From NCBI GenBank assembly GCA_000697665.1, contig KL197755.1:58731-122730 (forward strand): a stretch of 64,000 bases of DNA, given 5' to 3'. This stretch comes from Jaapia argillacea MUCL 33604 (Eukaryota > Basidiomycota > Agaricomycetes > Jaapiales > Jaapiaceae). A program made the translations under genes and the position numbers. Below, in pieces: positions 25,529 through 37,520 of this stretch (its first letter is position 1; the number at the start of each line of letters is the position of its first letter). Below the pieces are notes generated by a model. The model saw only the letters and a list, made by a program, of their open reading frames with translations, was not told where the DNA came from and ran no database searches.

Positions 25529-27508
25529 CTACACTCCCATCCCCCACACCTCCAACCCCACACATTCAAATCGAACCGCTTCACCCTGTCTAGGACCGCG
25601 TGAACACAACGGTTCATTCTCAAACGTCGAACACCGTGCGGAAGAACCATCCAACAGAGTATCATCCAAATATAACCCATACCGTCCCTCCCTAAAGATA
25701 GCGATCATCTAGCAAGCACGTTCAATACTAAGAGATAAAACACGCACCCTCCTCCAAACGAAATATAATCTTGCTCGCAAAGCGCAACGTAGTCGTTCTT
25801 CCCAGCCCACCTATACACAACCACCTTTCCATTCTTCACCTTCCACAAAAACCTAAAAACCAACCATCATCACGACAAACACCGCAGTCAAGGGGGAAAC
25901 AAGCACTCACGACTCTCCCCCACCATAATACGCCCCCTTGGACAACCTAACCCCCTCCCCAACCCACGCCCCAAACGTCCCATCCCCCGAATCTCTCACC
26001 ACAACCAACGCACCCCCCAAATGACTCTCACATCGGTTATAAAGCGTCTTGAGCGAAATACCATGCTGATCAAGGCTATACAATAAAGACCACGAACGAG
26101 GTAACCGTGAGAGCGCAGGCAAGTAAGTTCGAAGCTAAAATGCCCGCCCACCACCACGGCGTTTTCATCCCGATCAAACTTTGTTGAAGAGGGGGTAAAA
26201 GGGTAGGAAGCGGCTTACCGTGTCCGCTAATTCAACAGTCAACACAGGCGTAGTAACTTCCTTCCTCCCAACCAACCTCAAACTCTTCTTATCAACCCTA
26301 TCCTCCTTCCCAAACTCAAACCCATTCTTATTCCACTCTCTATCTCCTTTAAAACCAGGAGCACCAGAAGGTGGGATATACGACTGAGCGGCAAATGGTG
26401 ATCCATGCGTGATGGTACCAGAACGTGATGGGATTGGTAATGGTAATGGAGCCGAAGTCTGTGTTGACGGTGATGGTAAACCACTGATGGCCAAGGGATG
26501 TTGGACGGGGAGTGAAGCCGATAGACTTGCTTGACGGATTTGCGCTACGGCTGATTTGACGTGGGGGATGATATGAGGTAACGAACTTGGTGGATTCCAG
26601 GATTGTGATGATTCAGGCGTAACCTGCGTAGGTGGTGTACCCCCACCACCCCCACCACCATCCGAACTCGTACTAGCAAACAACCCTCCAACAGGATCAT
26701 GTTCCTTCGGCGACAAAATCGCCGAGTAAGGACGGGGCGCAGTAAGAAGTGACGAGATCCATTTTGTCGACATGGACGAAGTAGAGAGAGTGGACGATCG
26801 AGCACGTAGTAAACGTGGCGAAGGAGGCGGTGAACGTTCCAAAGACCTCTCAGGCGAGATACTCTCCGAACTCTCCCCCGAAACCGCCGATTCCGTCAAG
26901 TTGAATTTCCTCTCCGGATGACTCCCACTCCTCCCTCTCTCGAATTCGGGTATGGTGTCGAGGGATGTTGTTAAATCCAATAAATCCTCCTGCGCCTGAG
27001 CCGCTTGTGTCTCAACATCCACCACAGGTTCCTTTGCCTCTTCTTCCGGTTCCATCTCCCCAGGACTCGAAGATCGCTGCTCCGCGGCACCCAAAACTTC
27101 TTCGTTGGATGGTTTCAACCAATAAAGCGGGTCATCTTCATGATTCAACAATTCATCCAACAAACCCTTCTTATTCTTCTCCGTAGCAGCTTTAGCATCC
27201 TCCCCAAACCGATCGAAGAAATGAACATTCTGGATCGGTGTGAACGGCATTGCCGCTCCTGCCACCCCGCCTAGTGGATCCTCAGTAGCAGGTACAGCGA
27301 CGAAGGAACCAAAATCGGAGTGGGATGAACTGGGTGTTCGACTATGTGTTTTGTGGAGGGTAGCAGGTCGGATTGTGGTGGTTAAGATTGGAGTGAGGGA
27401 ACGGGGAGAGCATCCTGGTGATGGGCGGGGTGTAGGTGGTGAAAACAGTGTAGCGAATTTGTCGTCTTCGGGGAAATGATTATTGTTTAGGAGAGTTGGT
27501 TCTGTCAT
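25529..27508 (-). CDS. OXR1: OXR1-like TLDc-domain oxidation-resistance protein
   Basis: Minus-strand gene; start ATG at 27508, TAG at 25529-25531. A long Ser/Pro-rich, probably disordered N-terminal region of about 430 residues includes a poly-Gly run near 26650-26665. A C-terminal TLDc domain built from four exons follows: LPALSRLPRSWSLLYSLDQH, then LKTLYNRCESHLGGALVVV, then FGAWVGEGVRLSKGAYYGGG, then FLWKVKNGKVVVYRWAGKND, and a last exon ending VWGMGV. The order TLYN, FGAW, S...Y.G.G.SFL and D..L is diagnostic of TLDc. OXR1 proteins protect against oxidative damage and, in yeast, regulate V-ATPase disassembly. The final exon keeps the conserved SARCSTFENEPLCS. No lesions were seen. The gene is divergent from a small open frame at 27613, with about 104 bases between them. 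Confidence 0.88.
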
Positions 27509-27612
27509 GTTGGTGAGGGGCGTTATGAGGTCGTTTCGTTTGAACAGTTATCTGGGGATGGAGTAAAGGTCAGCGTGCGGGTTTTGATGGGGTCGGGGAA
27601 CGAGAAGACAAC

Positions 27613-28079
27613 ATGGTCGCTAGCCAAATTATTTGGGACGAGAAGAAGGTGAGATCCGAGGGCGCAAAGCTAATCGCAGCTTGTGCTTCCAGCCTTTGTC
27701 CACGTACAACGAGCACAAGATCTACGGCGCAGCCAATTCTGAATCTGATACCCTGCGCTCCCCATTCCCTACCCGCCAAATGCCTACATGGCTGACTGCT
27801 AGAATACCAGGACCCAGGAAGGAAAACTCACGTTACAGTATGGTACTACTGGGCATGTCTTTCAACATTCAGATACAAAAGGGTGCGATCGACCCGAGAC
27901 GATATCAACGTCGTTGGTTGATCCAGCTATTTGAAGTGATCTTTCAATACGATCGGCTCGAAATACGCTGGAACTGGAGGACCGGAGAGGATGAGGGCAC
28001 AAGGAGGAAGGACAGCAGTTTGACGGTGGGCGGGCTGGAGAAGGTTGTTAAGACGGATTCAGCATTTCTGGTTATGTAA
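27613..28079 (+). CDS. Small hypothetical protein, divergent from OXR1
   Basis: Possible two-exon gene. Exon 1 starts ATG at 27613 and encodes MVASQIIWDEKK. An intron of about 44 bases with GTGAGA and TTCCAG ends joins it to an open frame (PLSTYNEHKIYGAANSESD...) that runs to TAA at 28077-28079, about 140 residues in all. I recognise no domain. A clean intron whose removal keeps the frame, and a shared upstream region with OXR1, argue for a real gene. It may be a truncated 5' end, because the next 180 bases lead into F-box remnants. Confidence 0.4.
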
Positions 28080-28257
28080 AGCCTGCTTACGTCACATGTC
28101 GGAAACATATCCTTCTCCTTAACTTCCAAGCTCGCGTTTGCTTGTAGAGGGTAGTTGGGTTGCTGGACTTTCGTGAACAAGGGTTCGTTTATTCCTTCTC
28201 GGACTCCTTCAAAAATGCCATAGCACAAATGACGCATCCGAAGTTGATTATCCCTCG

Positions 28258-29060
28258 TTGATACACCGCTTCAAGTTTCAATTCGCACTCAAACCCGTGG
28301 ACCGTTGTGGGTCTCCCTTGAACGCCATGTCTCTTTCACACTCTGCTTGGTTAGAGATGGCCGCGAGTTTAGCAAAGTACGTGTGGTCTGCAGGCTTTGT
28401 TTTCGACCATTCGACTTGTTCCAGCGATTGGGAGATTGACCTCAAGTCTTCTTCGGTGGAGTATTGAAATGGTCGCGAGATTTCTATCGTAAAGAATCAA
28501 TCAGGACACCACCTTCGAAGGAAATATGAGCTTACATGTACGCATCTGTATCTCCTCCCCATTGTGCACCCTACCCTCCCTGTCCTCGGATTTTCAAATG
28601 TATTCCTGCCTTTCCGAATCCTTGTCTACCATCTTGGATGTCACGCTCCAGAGCCCCAGCAAGAGTTGTCATTCGTTGTGCATGATAGCTGGAGCTGTAC
28701 TTCCGTGGGAAATCCCTGTTCATCCCTCCTCAAATTCATGCCTCTCTCACCATGGTCAAGATCAGGTTCTGATGATTTCCTAGTTCGCTATCTCTGCCAC
28801 CATATTTGACCGTCCCACTGACGTCAAAACGGACTCTCGTGAGATGCGTCGATGCTATTGATTGGAAGCCAATCGCTACGCCCCTTATGTGAAGGCATTA
28901 TCCAAATCCGAGGCAGTTCATCCCGAGATCCTGTTACTGAATCGTCAGACCCTCAGTTGGTACGAACTTCTTACATCCTTCGACTAGATCCTATCGCCCC
29001 ACGCTCTTGGATTTGCCCGTGCAGCACCTCACGAAACCAAGAGACTCGATGAAGGGCCTG
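28258..29060 (+). pseudogene. F-box/LRR gene remnant G1
   Basis: Decayed coding sequence related to the remnant at 35990-37520; for example the TGGTCTGCAGGCTTTGTTTT block at about 28385 matches one at about 36005. Fragments read like Agaricomycete F-box proteins (LNRQTLSWYE... near 28940, corresponding to LPNLRTLSWYE in the other copy). Many stops and frame changes are present. The 3' end abuts the truncated thioesterase copy at about 29055. Confidence 0.55.
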
Positions 29061-29492
29061 CGACTGTGTGGAGGGAGACCACTGGAACGGATTGATCCCG
29101 CCCTATCGACTCTTTTTGGTGTTTCGCCTTTTTGTTCTTGGGCGTTGCGAAACGGATTATCACGTAGATCTTCAGACAATCATTAGAATATGACATCAGT
29201 TCTTCGAAGAAAAGCAACACGTACCCAAAGTCGAAGTGAAAGGTGCTGGAACCTCATAGCGAAGACTGGACGAAACACGACGACTACATGGAGTGTTCGC
29301 CAGGGTCAACGTAAGGCGAAACCGTGCTGGGTCCGAGGACTCACAATGCCAGGCGAGAGGAAAGGATCGCATGTTGAGCAGGACGAGTAGAACGGCAATA
29401 GACTTGATTAACTTCGTCAATGGTGATCCAGGACTGGCGAGAACATTGGCAGGGAGACTTCTAATCAACCCCAGTGCGTTCTTTCCAGACAT
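29050..29492 (-). pseudogene. Truncated thioesterase copy with internal deletion
   Basis: Inverted partial copy of the thioesterase gene at 17487-19003. It starts MSGKNALGLIRSLPANVLAS at 29492 and keeps the N-terminal hydrophobic segment and intron 1. It then jumps from the position equivalent to about 17757 to that equivalent to about 18309, deleting some 550 bases that encode the hotdog catalytic core. It ends inside the fungal C-terminal extension, at SLHTVAGPSS, where it meets an F-box remnant. No functional enzyme can be made. Confidence 0.85.
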
Positions 29493-29945
29493 GATGGCAA
29501 GTAGGAAGAATCAAGAAAGACACAACACAATATGTCGTCGTCCTTTTGAACTCTGCAGCAGTTGGGGATACGGTGATGAAGGAAACATCGTAAGCATTTT
29601 AGAGCAATTTACAGCCAATAGCGAGAGAGAATCGTGAAATCAAGCGCTCCGGAAAACAATTGCCGGAGTATATTCTCGTACCCGGACCTCGATAAGAGGT
29701 TTCACAGTGGCCCAGTCGGCCTTCCCAAGTTGAACGTTGGCGGGGTCAGAAGTGAACTTGCAAGGCGGGGGAATGCCGTCGCAAGACACAGCCACCCCGC
29801 CCATGAACGCTCGGCTCCGAATATGTCAACAGCGAGGCGTCGTGAATGCTGCCATTGCGGCTTGCAATCAACTTGAATGAATCCCTCTGACTCGTCCCTC
29901 CTCTATTTAGATGCGTAGCTCGTTGCTGATCTCCCCATAGCCACC
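29493..29945. promoter_or_regulatory. Joined promoters of the thioesterase remnant and F-box A'
   Basis: The thioesterase promoter (inverted copy of about 17275-17486) directly abuts the F-box A promoter (inverted copy of 9204-9440) at about 29705-29720. On the left side of the window the same two pieces are nearly 8 kb apart, separated by duplication D2 and the unassigned stretch. No gene is seen. Confidence 0.55.
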
Positions 29946-32900
29946 ATGGTTCAAACACGCCGTCAGTCTGGTAAATTGCCCAACTTCCCCTCGAAGGACA
30001 CCATTGATGCAGATCGTTTCGATGACGATTCTGAAGAGGACACTCCTGCTTCCTATCCACGTACGCTCGCATAGTTGGATTTGCTGAGGGTTACTTATGA
30101 TCGAGCTGGTTGTCAGAACGCAAGAGCGCCAAACGCACCAAGCTCGATAACGCAGAGTTCGGGAAGCGGCGAAAGCGAAAGCGAAGGTTAGACCCAACGA
30201 AAGGGAAGCTGAGTATGCTCCCGACCATGCCCCTCGATGTCCTCTTTGAGGTGTGACCCACTGCTCGGTAGTCACCAGCAGTCAGCCTGATCGTTGTATC
30301 TTCTCTATCACTACAGGTTTTCGGTCATCTCACGCCACAAGACCTGCTCGCTCTCTCCCGCACTTCGCGCCTTCTTCACACTACCCTTCTATCTAAGGGC
30401 GCTATGTCCGTATGGAAGACTTCCCTCTCCAAGATGCCTGGTAGTCCTCCCGAGTGTCCGAAGGATACCTCAGAACCTAGATGGGCGCAGTTACTTTTCG
30501 GACCAACCAACTGTCATGTCAGTCTATGTCCTGTCTATGGAATGATACATGCCCTCATCATCCCTTGTGCAATGTTAATCGGATGCTATTGTGATAGTTA
30601 TGCGGCACAATCAACGTCTTTCAGATCGACTTTGCTCTCAGGCGGCGACTATGTAAAGCTTGCAAAAAGGACAAGTGCGTTCTTGACATTGCAATGAAGA
30701 ATTCTTGATTCTAAAACATTGGGTCCGGCACATTCCAGCCTTGTATATGGTGGATACTTTGAAAAGAAGTATCCCGAGTTCGACCCTCTCATCACCGAGT
30801 TAATTCCCTATACAGATAGTGAGTCTTTTCTCGTTCTCATTCTATTCGATCACCCTGACCTAGACATCTCGATCATTTATCCAGGATCAGGTTGGGTGGG
30901 CTCTCGCCGTCGCGTCTACCCCACGGGCCACAAACTTCACAATAAACACCCGTCCAAATTCTTCCTCGAATCCGACATCTTCTCGATGGCCCAAACTCTT
31001 GGTTCGTTTACCAAAGATGTACATATGCGAAAGGCTGGTGCAAAAGGGAGGTTGGAAGATTTTAAGAAGATGAGGAAGGAGTTAGTAGCGAGTATGGCGG
31101 AGTATGCGAAGGTCTGTGAGAAGTGGAGTGTCGACGATTCTTGGAGGGTTTTCAGGGAGAGCCAGGAGGGGTCACAGGCCAGGAGAAATGAGTGCGTATT
31201 GTCCCTGCTTATGATTTTGCTGCAGCTGACAGGTGTTCATGTCTGGCAGCATCCTTGGAAGGCTCGTTGCTCTTGGGCACGACAAGGTCGACGTCGACCA
31301 ACTGGGCTGGCATGATATCGGTGACACTCACAAAGAACTAACTCAACGCAGTGAGTGGTAACCCTCTATCCTCCTAGTCATAGCTCAAATCCTCATGCTA
31401 TCATCTGTTCAGGCTGGGCCCTAATGCGTCCCCGCCTCGAAGGGACTCTGAACAGTCGTAAAGCTATGCGCATCCAAGTCCACCGAGCAGGCATCCTGGC
31501 CTTCCGAACCGCCCTTGTCCAATCCTTGTACAACAACTACCAAATATCTCAAGTACCCCATCGAGAATGGGCATATCTACCGAGACAAGAGGAGGTAATG
31601 GAGTGGAAGGAGTTTAAGGAGATCATTGAATCAGATTCGGAAGTGAACGTGTCGAAGGAGAGTTTTGATCATGTGATGGAGAGGATGAGTGAGTTGATTG
31701 TGGAATGGACGGAGAGGAGGGAGGGGGAACTTGTTGGGATGNNNNNNNNNNNNNNNNNNNNNNNNNNNNNNNNNNNNNNNNNNNNNNNNNNNNNNNNNNN
31801 NNNNNNNNNNNNNNNNNNNNNNNNNNNNNNNNNNNNNNNNNNNNNNNNNNNNNNNNNNNNNNNNNNNNNNNNNNNNNNNNNNNNNNNNNNNNNNNNNNNN
31901 NNNNNNNNNNNNNNNNNNNNNNNNNNNNNNNNNNNNNNNNNNNNNNNNNNNNNNNNNNNNNNNNNNNNNNNNNNNNNNNNNNNNNNNNNNNNNNNNNNNN
32001 NNNNNNNNNNNNNNNNNNNNNNNNNNNNNNNNNNNNNNNNNNNNNNNNNNNNNNNNNNNNNNNNNNNNNNNNNNNNNNNNNNNNNNNNNNNNNNNNNNNN
32101 NNNNNNNNNNNNNNNNNNNNNNNNNNNNNNNNNNNNNNNNNNNNNNNNNNNNNNNNNNNNNNNNNNNNNNNNNNNNNNNNNNNNNNNNNNNNNNNNNNNN
32201 NNNNNNNNNNNNNNNNNNNNNNNNNNNNNNNNNNNNNNNNNNNNNNNNNNNNNNNNNNNNNNNNNNNNNNNNNNNNNNNNNNNNNNNNNNNNNNNNNNNN
32301 NNNNNNNNNNNNNNNNNNNNNNNNNNNNNNNNNNNNNNNNNNNNNNNNNNNNNNNNNNNNNNNNNNNNNNNNNNNNNNNNNNNNNNNNNNNNNNNNNNNN
32401 NNNNNNNNNNNNNNNNNNNNNNNNNNNNNNNNNNNNNNNNNNNNNNNNNNNNNNNNNNNNNNNNNNNNNNNNNNNNNNNNNNNNNNNNNNNNNNNNNNNN
32501 NNNNNNNNNNNNNNNNNNNNNNNNNNNNNNNNNNNNNNNNNNNNNNNNNNNNNNNNNNNNNNNNNNNNNNNNNNNNNNNNNNNNNNNNNNNNNNNNNNNN
32601 NNNNNNNNNNNNNNNNNNNNNNNNNNNNNNNNNNNNNNNNNNNNNNNNNNNNNNNNNNNNNNNNNNNNNNNNNNNNNNNNCGCCATCGTGACCTCCCGCT
32701 CAACAAGCACGCCCCAGATTTTGCCCCTCTCACGCCCGTCCTGACTGAGAAAGTGAAGGCTTTAGAGGCGTCCAAAGCCCCTCCATTGCACCACTCTCAT
32801 TGGATTTGTACTCTATGTTCGGGACCCGCGCGTATGTGGGGGTCGGCGTATGTGATTGAGAATCATATCGTCATGCAGTCAGTCTCTTATTACCCCTTCA

Positions 32901-33167
32901 ACGACCGTAAGGTCTCAAAGTGCTGATGATCTTTGCGCTTGTGTCAGACATGGAGTGCAAGATCCCGTGGAAGATGAACATTACATATACGATGCCAGGC
33001 AGTGGAGAGAAGAACGACGATCGTGTCTGCTTCCTTTCGAAGACGTGTCCGAGTGCTTGCCGAACATGAAGACAACAGATGTCACCGAGGCCTCGGATAC
33101 CCACTATCATACCGACTATCCTTCCTTCACCGCCTCAGGTTCAAGCCCCCAAGTTCCTGATGTGTAG
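29946..33167 (+). CDS. F-box protein gene A' (inverted copy of A), split by assembly gap
   Basis: Plus-strand paralogue of 6338-9203 in inverted orientation. It starts ATG at 29946 (MVQTRRQSGKLPNFPSKD). After an intron it reads KRKSAKRTKLDNAEFG in frame into the F-box (MPLDVLFE, then GHLTPQDLLALSRTS), because it has one copy of the 28-base unit that is doubled in A. The cysteine-rich part (LCKACKKD) and the helical body are open once introns are removed, for example at about 30675-30742. The gap at 31742-32680 hides about 300 codons. The end (HSHWICTLC..., then HGVQDPVEDEHYIYDARQW) is open to TAG at 33165-33167, with CGA kept where copy A has TGA. It is the better preserved copy, though unproven across the gap. 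Confidence 0.65.
31742..32680. other. Assembly gap (939 N)
   Basis: Run of N inside F-box gene A'. The equivalent interval of copy A, from about 7385 back to 6827 on the minus strand, is shorter than 939 bases. The gap may therefore hold extra sequence, or its length is an estimate. Confidence 0.99.
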
Positions 33168-34225
33168 CTGCTCTGTTGATCTAGGTCGGGCTTATTCTGC
33201 TCTGCTGTATGCCGATTTCCTCCCCTGTTTGTTTTTGTTGGTTGTAACTTGGATGAACTGGTCGATACCCCTCGTTTCGTGTTATGTATGTATCCGTGCA
33301 GCGAGCGCAATCTTTCTTCGTAGGCCCTTGCGATTGAATGAGAACAATGATTATTGGGCCAATAATCGGTTCCTAGTGGCGGTGCGCAGAAGATCGTTCG
33401 GAGTCGTGTGCGCCCGCCTCGAGTGGTTCCGCGTCCGACTCTGAGCTGTCGAATATCTCTCTTCAGATTTCTTCTCTCAGAATGCGCAATACTTACCACC
33501 AACCGCACAACTGAACCGTCGCAAGGGAATGCACGACACGTGACTCAGACGACTCCCACATACTACCGGGGCTCATTTGCCGGCCATCCGGGAATTACTG
33601 TGCCTCTCTTACCTGAACAATCGCGGCGTTGTGCAACACTCGCCACGGATGACGCGTCCGGGCGGCTGAGGTGACTAGGAAGAGAGGTTGGATCCCAAAG
33701 GCAGCAAAGCCTTGGTACTTAAGGGCCCAGCAGTCCGCTTTTCGCTAGGCAAGAACGAGATATCGAAGCGCAGCAGGTATTCAGTGGGCCCGATGATGCT
33801 CAAGCATATTCAAAGGTTTTGGTCATGAGACCGGATTGAAATTGAACTTGGTCGGTCATACCGAGCCAACAAGAGTGATGTTCAGGCTGTGGTAGCATGC
33901 GCAGGCAGAGGACAAGCAGAGGAGAGAACACCAGGCCTAAAATTGAGTTGTGATCGAACAAACGCAAGGGCTCATCACACTACGTGTGCAGGCGCTGTAG
34001 AGGCTCGAACAGGTTGGAAGGAACAAGCAGCGCGTGAGACTCCCATTGCACTCAGCACCAAGGTGTGCAGACCGTAAATGCCGCTTCGAGCTTCAAATTT
34101 CCGTGCCTCAACCTTATCGAGTTATACACTGTCATGCATTTCAGAACGGTGTCCCTTGTAGAATCCAGTTGGTGGTATAATGGAGATACATATTAGGACG
34201 CATATAGAAGGGAGGGGAAATTCGA
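33168..34225. other. Intergenic between F-box A' and MYND copy C'
   Basis: No gene is seen. From about 33735 onward the sequence is the inverted counterpart of 20690-21175, the MYND-MKK intergenic region. The stretch 33168-33735 is the F-box A' 3' flank plus unique sequence. Short open frames here have no recognisable domain. Confidence 0.5.
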
Positions 34226-35673
34226 TCAAAAAGGCTGCTCCGCCAAGATCTGGTCCACCTTCACAACCAACTTTACTCTTCAACTCCGCTGGAAAATACC
34301 CCTTTGCACCCCCAACGCCTTTCGACCTCACAATCGTAGCCAACGCAGTATAAGCCTTGGGACCATCACCTCGCTTGACTGAACAGACAAAGTCCCTTTT
34401 CTTGGTATAAATGAGTAATGGAGCTGTGGACTTGGCCTCGGGGATGTCAGGACTATAAGGGACTTGGACTTTGATCACCATCGACTTGGATTTGGATGCA
34501 GAGCTTTTTGGGACGTTAGCTGCGCGTTGTTGATGTTCTGGAACTGGTCCGACGTCCTGTCCAAAGAATTGACGAGTCATGTGGGCTGTTGGCATGAGCA
34601 CTCCGTGTTGTTCGTATGTCGGTTTGAGGGTCACGGTGTTAGACTCTGAGAACGGCCGACAGATTGGCTTGTGAGAAAGCCAGTGTTTCTCTACATGTCC
34701 TAAAGATCAATATACGGGAGGTGAGAGGAAAACGACAAGCGCACTTTGGCATTCAACAGAGCAATAGCGTGTTGTATGACACGATCCGCACATCCTCAGC
34801 TTAACATTCTCACCGGCGCTCGCATGGCCATAGTCGCATTTCTTCTCATCCATAGGCGCCTCTTCACCTGCTCTCTTCCTCATCCACTTCCTAACTGTAG
34901 CGGTGACTTGTGGCCCCGCGCCGAGGTACGCCTGACTAGGCCTGAAGCCATCCGCATCGGGTATTTCTAGATCGGCTCCGTGTTCCATGAGTAACTCGAC
35001 GCCTTCGACTTGATTGGCCTGAAAGGCGCCGATGATAGGGACAGAACCGTAGCGGTCTTGGTGATTTGGGTTGGCTCCGTTTTGTAGTAATAATCGGACG
35101 AGGGGGATAACGGTAATCTTGTCCATCAATGATCCAGCGCGGTGAACCCAGCGACATCAGGTACGTCAGGAGGGAGACCACAAGAAAAGAGGTACTTGAG
35201 GACTTCATAATGTTGAAGTTTGGCACCTGGAGTTCCGGGTTCGACATGTTTAGCCCCGTGAATAATGAGCGAGGCGTATCCCCACTTGATGGGGGTTTCG
35301 GAACCGCAGAGGTCGGGAGCGGTGCCCGATTCGACTTGCTTGATAGTAGGAACACCCAAGTAAAACATCTTGTGGTTTTCGGTTTGTGGAGAGAACGACG
35401 ATGGCATACCTTCTTTACCTCGTCCAAGTTTCCGAAGTGACAGGCCAAAGCGAAGTCGTTTAGAATATGTGGTTCGAAGTAACTGCATTCTGTGGTTCCC
35501 AAGAAAAATAATCAGGGGATAGGAGTAGGTCGAGGAGAGTGGTGGCAGTTACGATTGGTGTACAAGACACGAAGCGTCTGTCCGTTATCTTCTACATCAC
35601 GTAGGTATCCGGGCTTCGCGAGGATGTCAAGCATCTCTTGGGTTACAGTAATACCTCCATCTCCTCTGGCCAT
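34226..35673 (-). pseudogene. Ankyrin-MYND protein, copy C', frameshifted and missing a zinc ligand
   Basis: Inverted copy of 19323-20674. This copy keeps the start ATG (MARGDGGITVTQEMLDILAK), the full exon 1 (NGQTLRVLYTN) and the TGG of ETPIKWG. It is broken otherwise. Four bases are missing near 35125 after GFTALDH, which gives a stop and a frame change before the second ankyrin repeat. The first MYND CxxC is CDYG instead of CDNC near 34830. A 5-base loss near 34272 shifts the last residues. The remaining MYND ligands (CGSCHTTRYCSVEC) are present. Each MYND copy is thus intact where the other is damaged. Confidence 0.72.
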
Positions 35674-35989
35674 GGTAGACGATTAGGAATAAGGACGAGG
35701 GATTGTTGGGTGTCTGTATCGGTGTATGTCGCAATAAGAGCTTCAAAGTAATTGGTACGCCAAGTTCGCGTAGGTCCTTCCTCGGTCCACGGGACCGTTT
35801 TGGGTCTCCTGGAAGCATCGCCAGGCTGTGAGTACAGCTTGGCTCCGTTCCCCTCACTGTTCACTGTTTACTGCATCAATGAGACACATTGTGCCACTCT
35901 TGGCAAAAAGAGCTTTGCGAGCATTGGCTTCGAACTCTTCACGCTGGCACGATCAGGAAGTCTGCCCAAGTAACAAGCGCTATTTGGTT

Positions 35990-37520
35990 GACCCGATTGT
36001 ACGTGGTCTGCAGGCTTTGTTTTAGAAGTACTGTTCGAATTGTTCCAGCAATTTGCAGATTGACCTCGAGTCTTCCTCGGTAGAATTTCGAAACGGCCGC
36101 CAGTTTTCTATCGCAAAGGACGGGGACGCTGCAAGCTTCCATGTACGCATCCGTGTTCGTTCACCCTACCCTACCTATTCCCAGATTTTCAAATGCATTA
36201 CTGTATGTCCGAAGCCTTGTCTATATCTTGGAATCCACGCTCCATAGCCCCAGAAAGAGCCCTCATTCATTGTGCATGATGGCTAGAACCATCTTTTAGG
36301 CGGGAAATCCCCCTCCTCATCCCCTCCTCAAATGCATGCGTTCCTCACTGTGGTTAGATTCTGATGATTTTCTGGTTCGCTGTCTCTTCCACATCGAGCT
36401 GACGTCAAATTAGACTCTCGTCAGACTCAAGGATGCTTCCGATGGCGAGGCCGTCAATCGCTACGCCCTTTCTGTGAAGACTTTCCGTAGCTCTCAAGAA
36501 GTTCATTTCGAGATTTTCCGTTTCTTGAGTGGTTGTCGTTGATCGCTGGCCCTGTTGCCTAATCTTCGGACCCTGAGTTGGTACGAAGTTTTCGAAATTT
36601 TCGACTAGATCTGTCTCTTCCTATCACCCACACTCCTGGATTTGCACGTGCGACATCTCAAGAAACCGAGAGACTTTTTCGTCGTTTCAATCTTGAAATC
36701 TCTCTCTCAGAGGACATCCAGGTGGGAATCGGTTCCTCTTGCTCACCGTCAGAATCACTTCCTCAGCGACGTAATTTGCTGCGTGGTCGAAGACTGGGAC
36801 GTAGGTTATTTTATCGATTTCCTTCCTCTGTGGCTTCAAACTCGACGATCCCGCGGCCGGAAATGTTATTTCCAGTTCTCAAGACACTTGACGTATCATT
36901 TCAAAGTTTTCGTATCGGCAATGCCTTTCTCCACCGTCTGCAGGCCCCCAACCTGCAGTTGATCGCTCTCAGATTCGGAATTCAGCTCTGTGGCCGGGTG
37001 ATTCAGACCCTTGTCGACCGGTGCTATCAAAGCACGACAGCTACTCTCTTCACACTCTGCCGTAGCGAGCAGCGTGGCGCAGATTACAAACCCCTAGTCA
37101 TCTCCTGCCTCTCGTCGATTCTGTCCCTCGATCATCTTCAAGGCGAGCACCTTGTAATACCCATTCACTGAAGTGAATGGAGGTAATGTTTCTCGTGATG
37201 AGCAGGAGTGGGCCATTTATACAGGATTTGCAGATTTGCCGCTGGATTCCTGGGGCAGACCGGGACACTCGGCCCATCGCTATTTCTACCGCCGGAGGAT
37301 TCGAGCGCCTGAGGGATTGTCATAGAATACAACTGTACAGATGGTTGCGTATCTCTCGATATTTTTGATGAACATCGCCGCGCTATCGAGTGGTGGCGCT
37401 CGGGCCAAGCGCAGCATACGCCGAAGCCGATTCTTCAGGATTGGAAGGCACTGTATCTCGTCAAGAAGAGGATCCATGGTCTCCACCTAAAGCTTGTAAC
37501 TGGTACGCAACTTCCTCGGT
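35990..37520 (+). pseudogene. F-box/LRR gene remnant G2
   Basis: Plus-strand F-box/LRR remnant, longer than G1. It shows LLPNLRTLSWYEVF near 36555 and LFLSPTLLDLHVRHL near 36615. A 197-codon open stretch at 36578-37171 carries LRR-like blocks (LFPVLKTLDVSF, NLQLIALRF). A tail, DEHRRAIEWWRSGQ near 37370-37410, is typical of the C-terminus of these proteins. In-frame stops (TAG near 36606) and frame changes make it a likely pseudogene. Its 3' end overlaps the 3' end of the minus-strand membrane protein gene by several tens of bases. Confidence 0.55.

Larger units (their letters stand above)
29715..33170. repeat. Inverted segmental duplication, right copy of the F-box A segment
   Basis: Right counterpart of 6340-9440, interrupted by the assembly gap. 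Confidence 0.8.

Noticed and set aside
31355-32926. Very long open frames (328-523 codons) across the gap in four frames
   Set aside because: They consist mainly of N translated as X. Only the flanking codons of the F-box gene are real.
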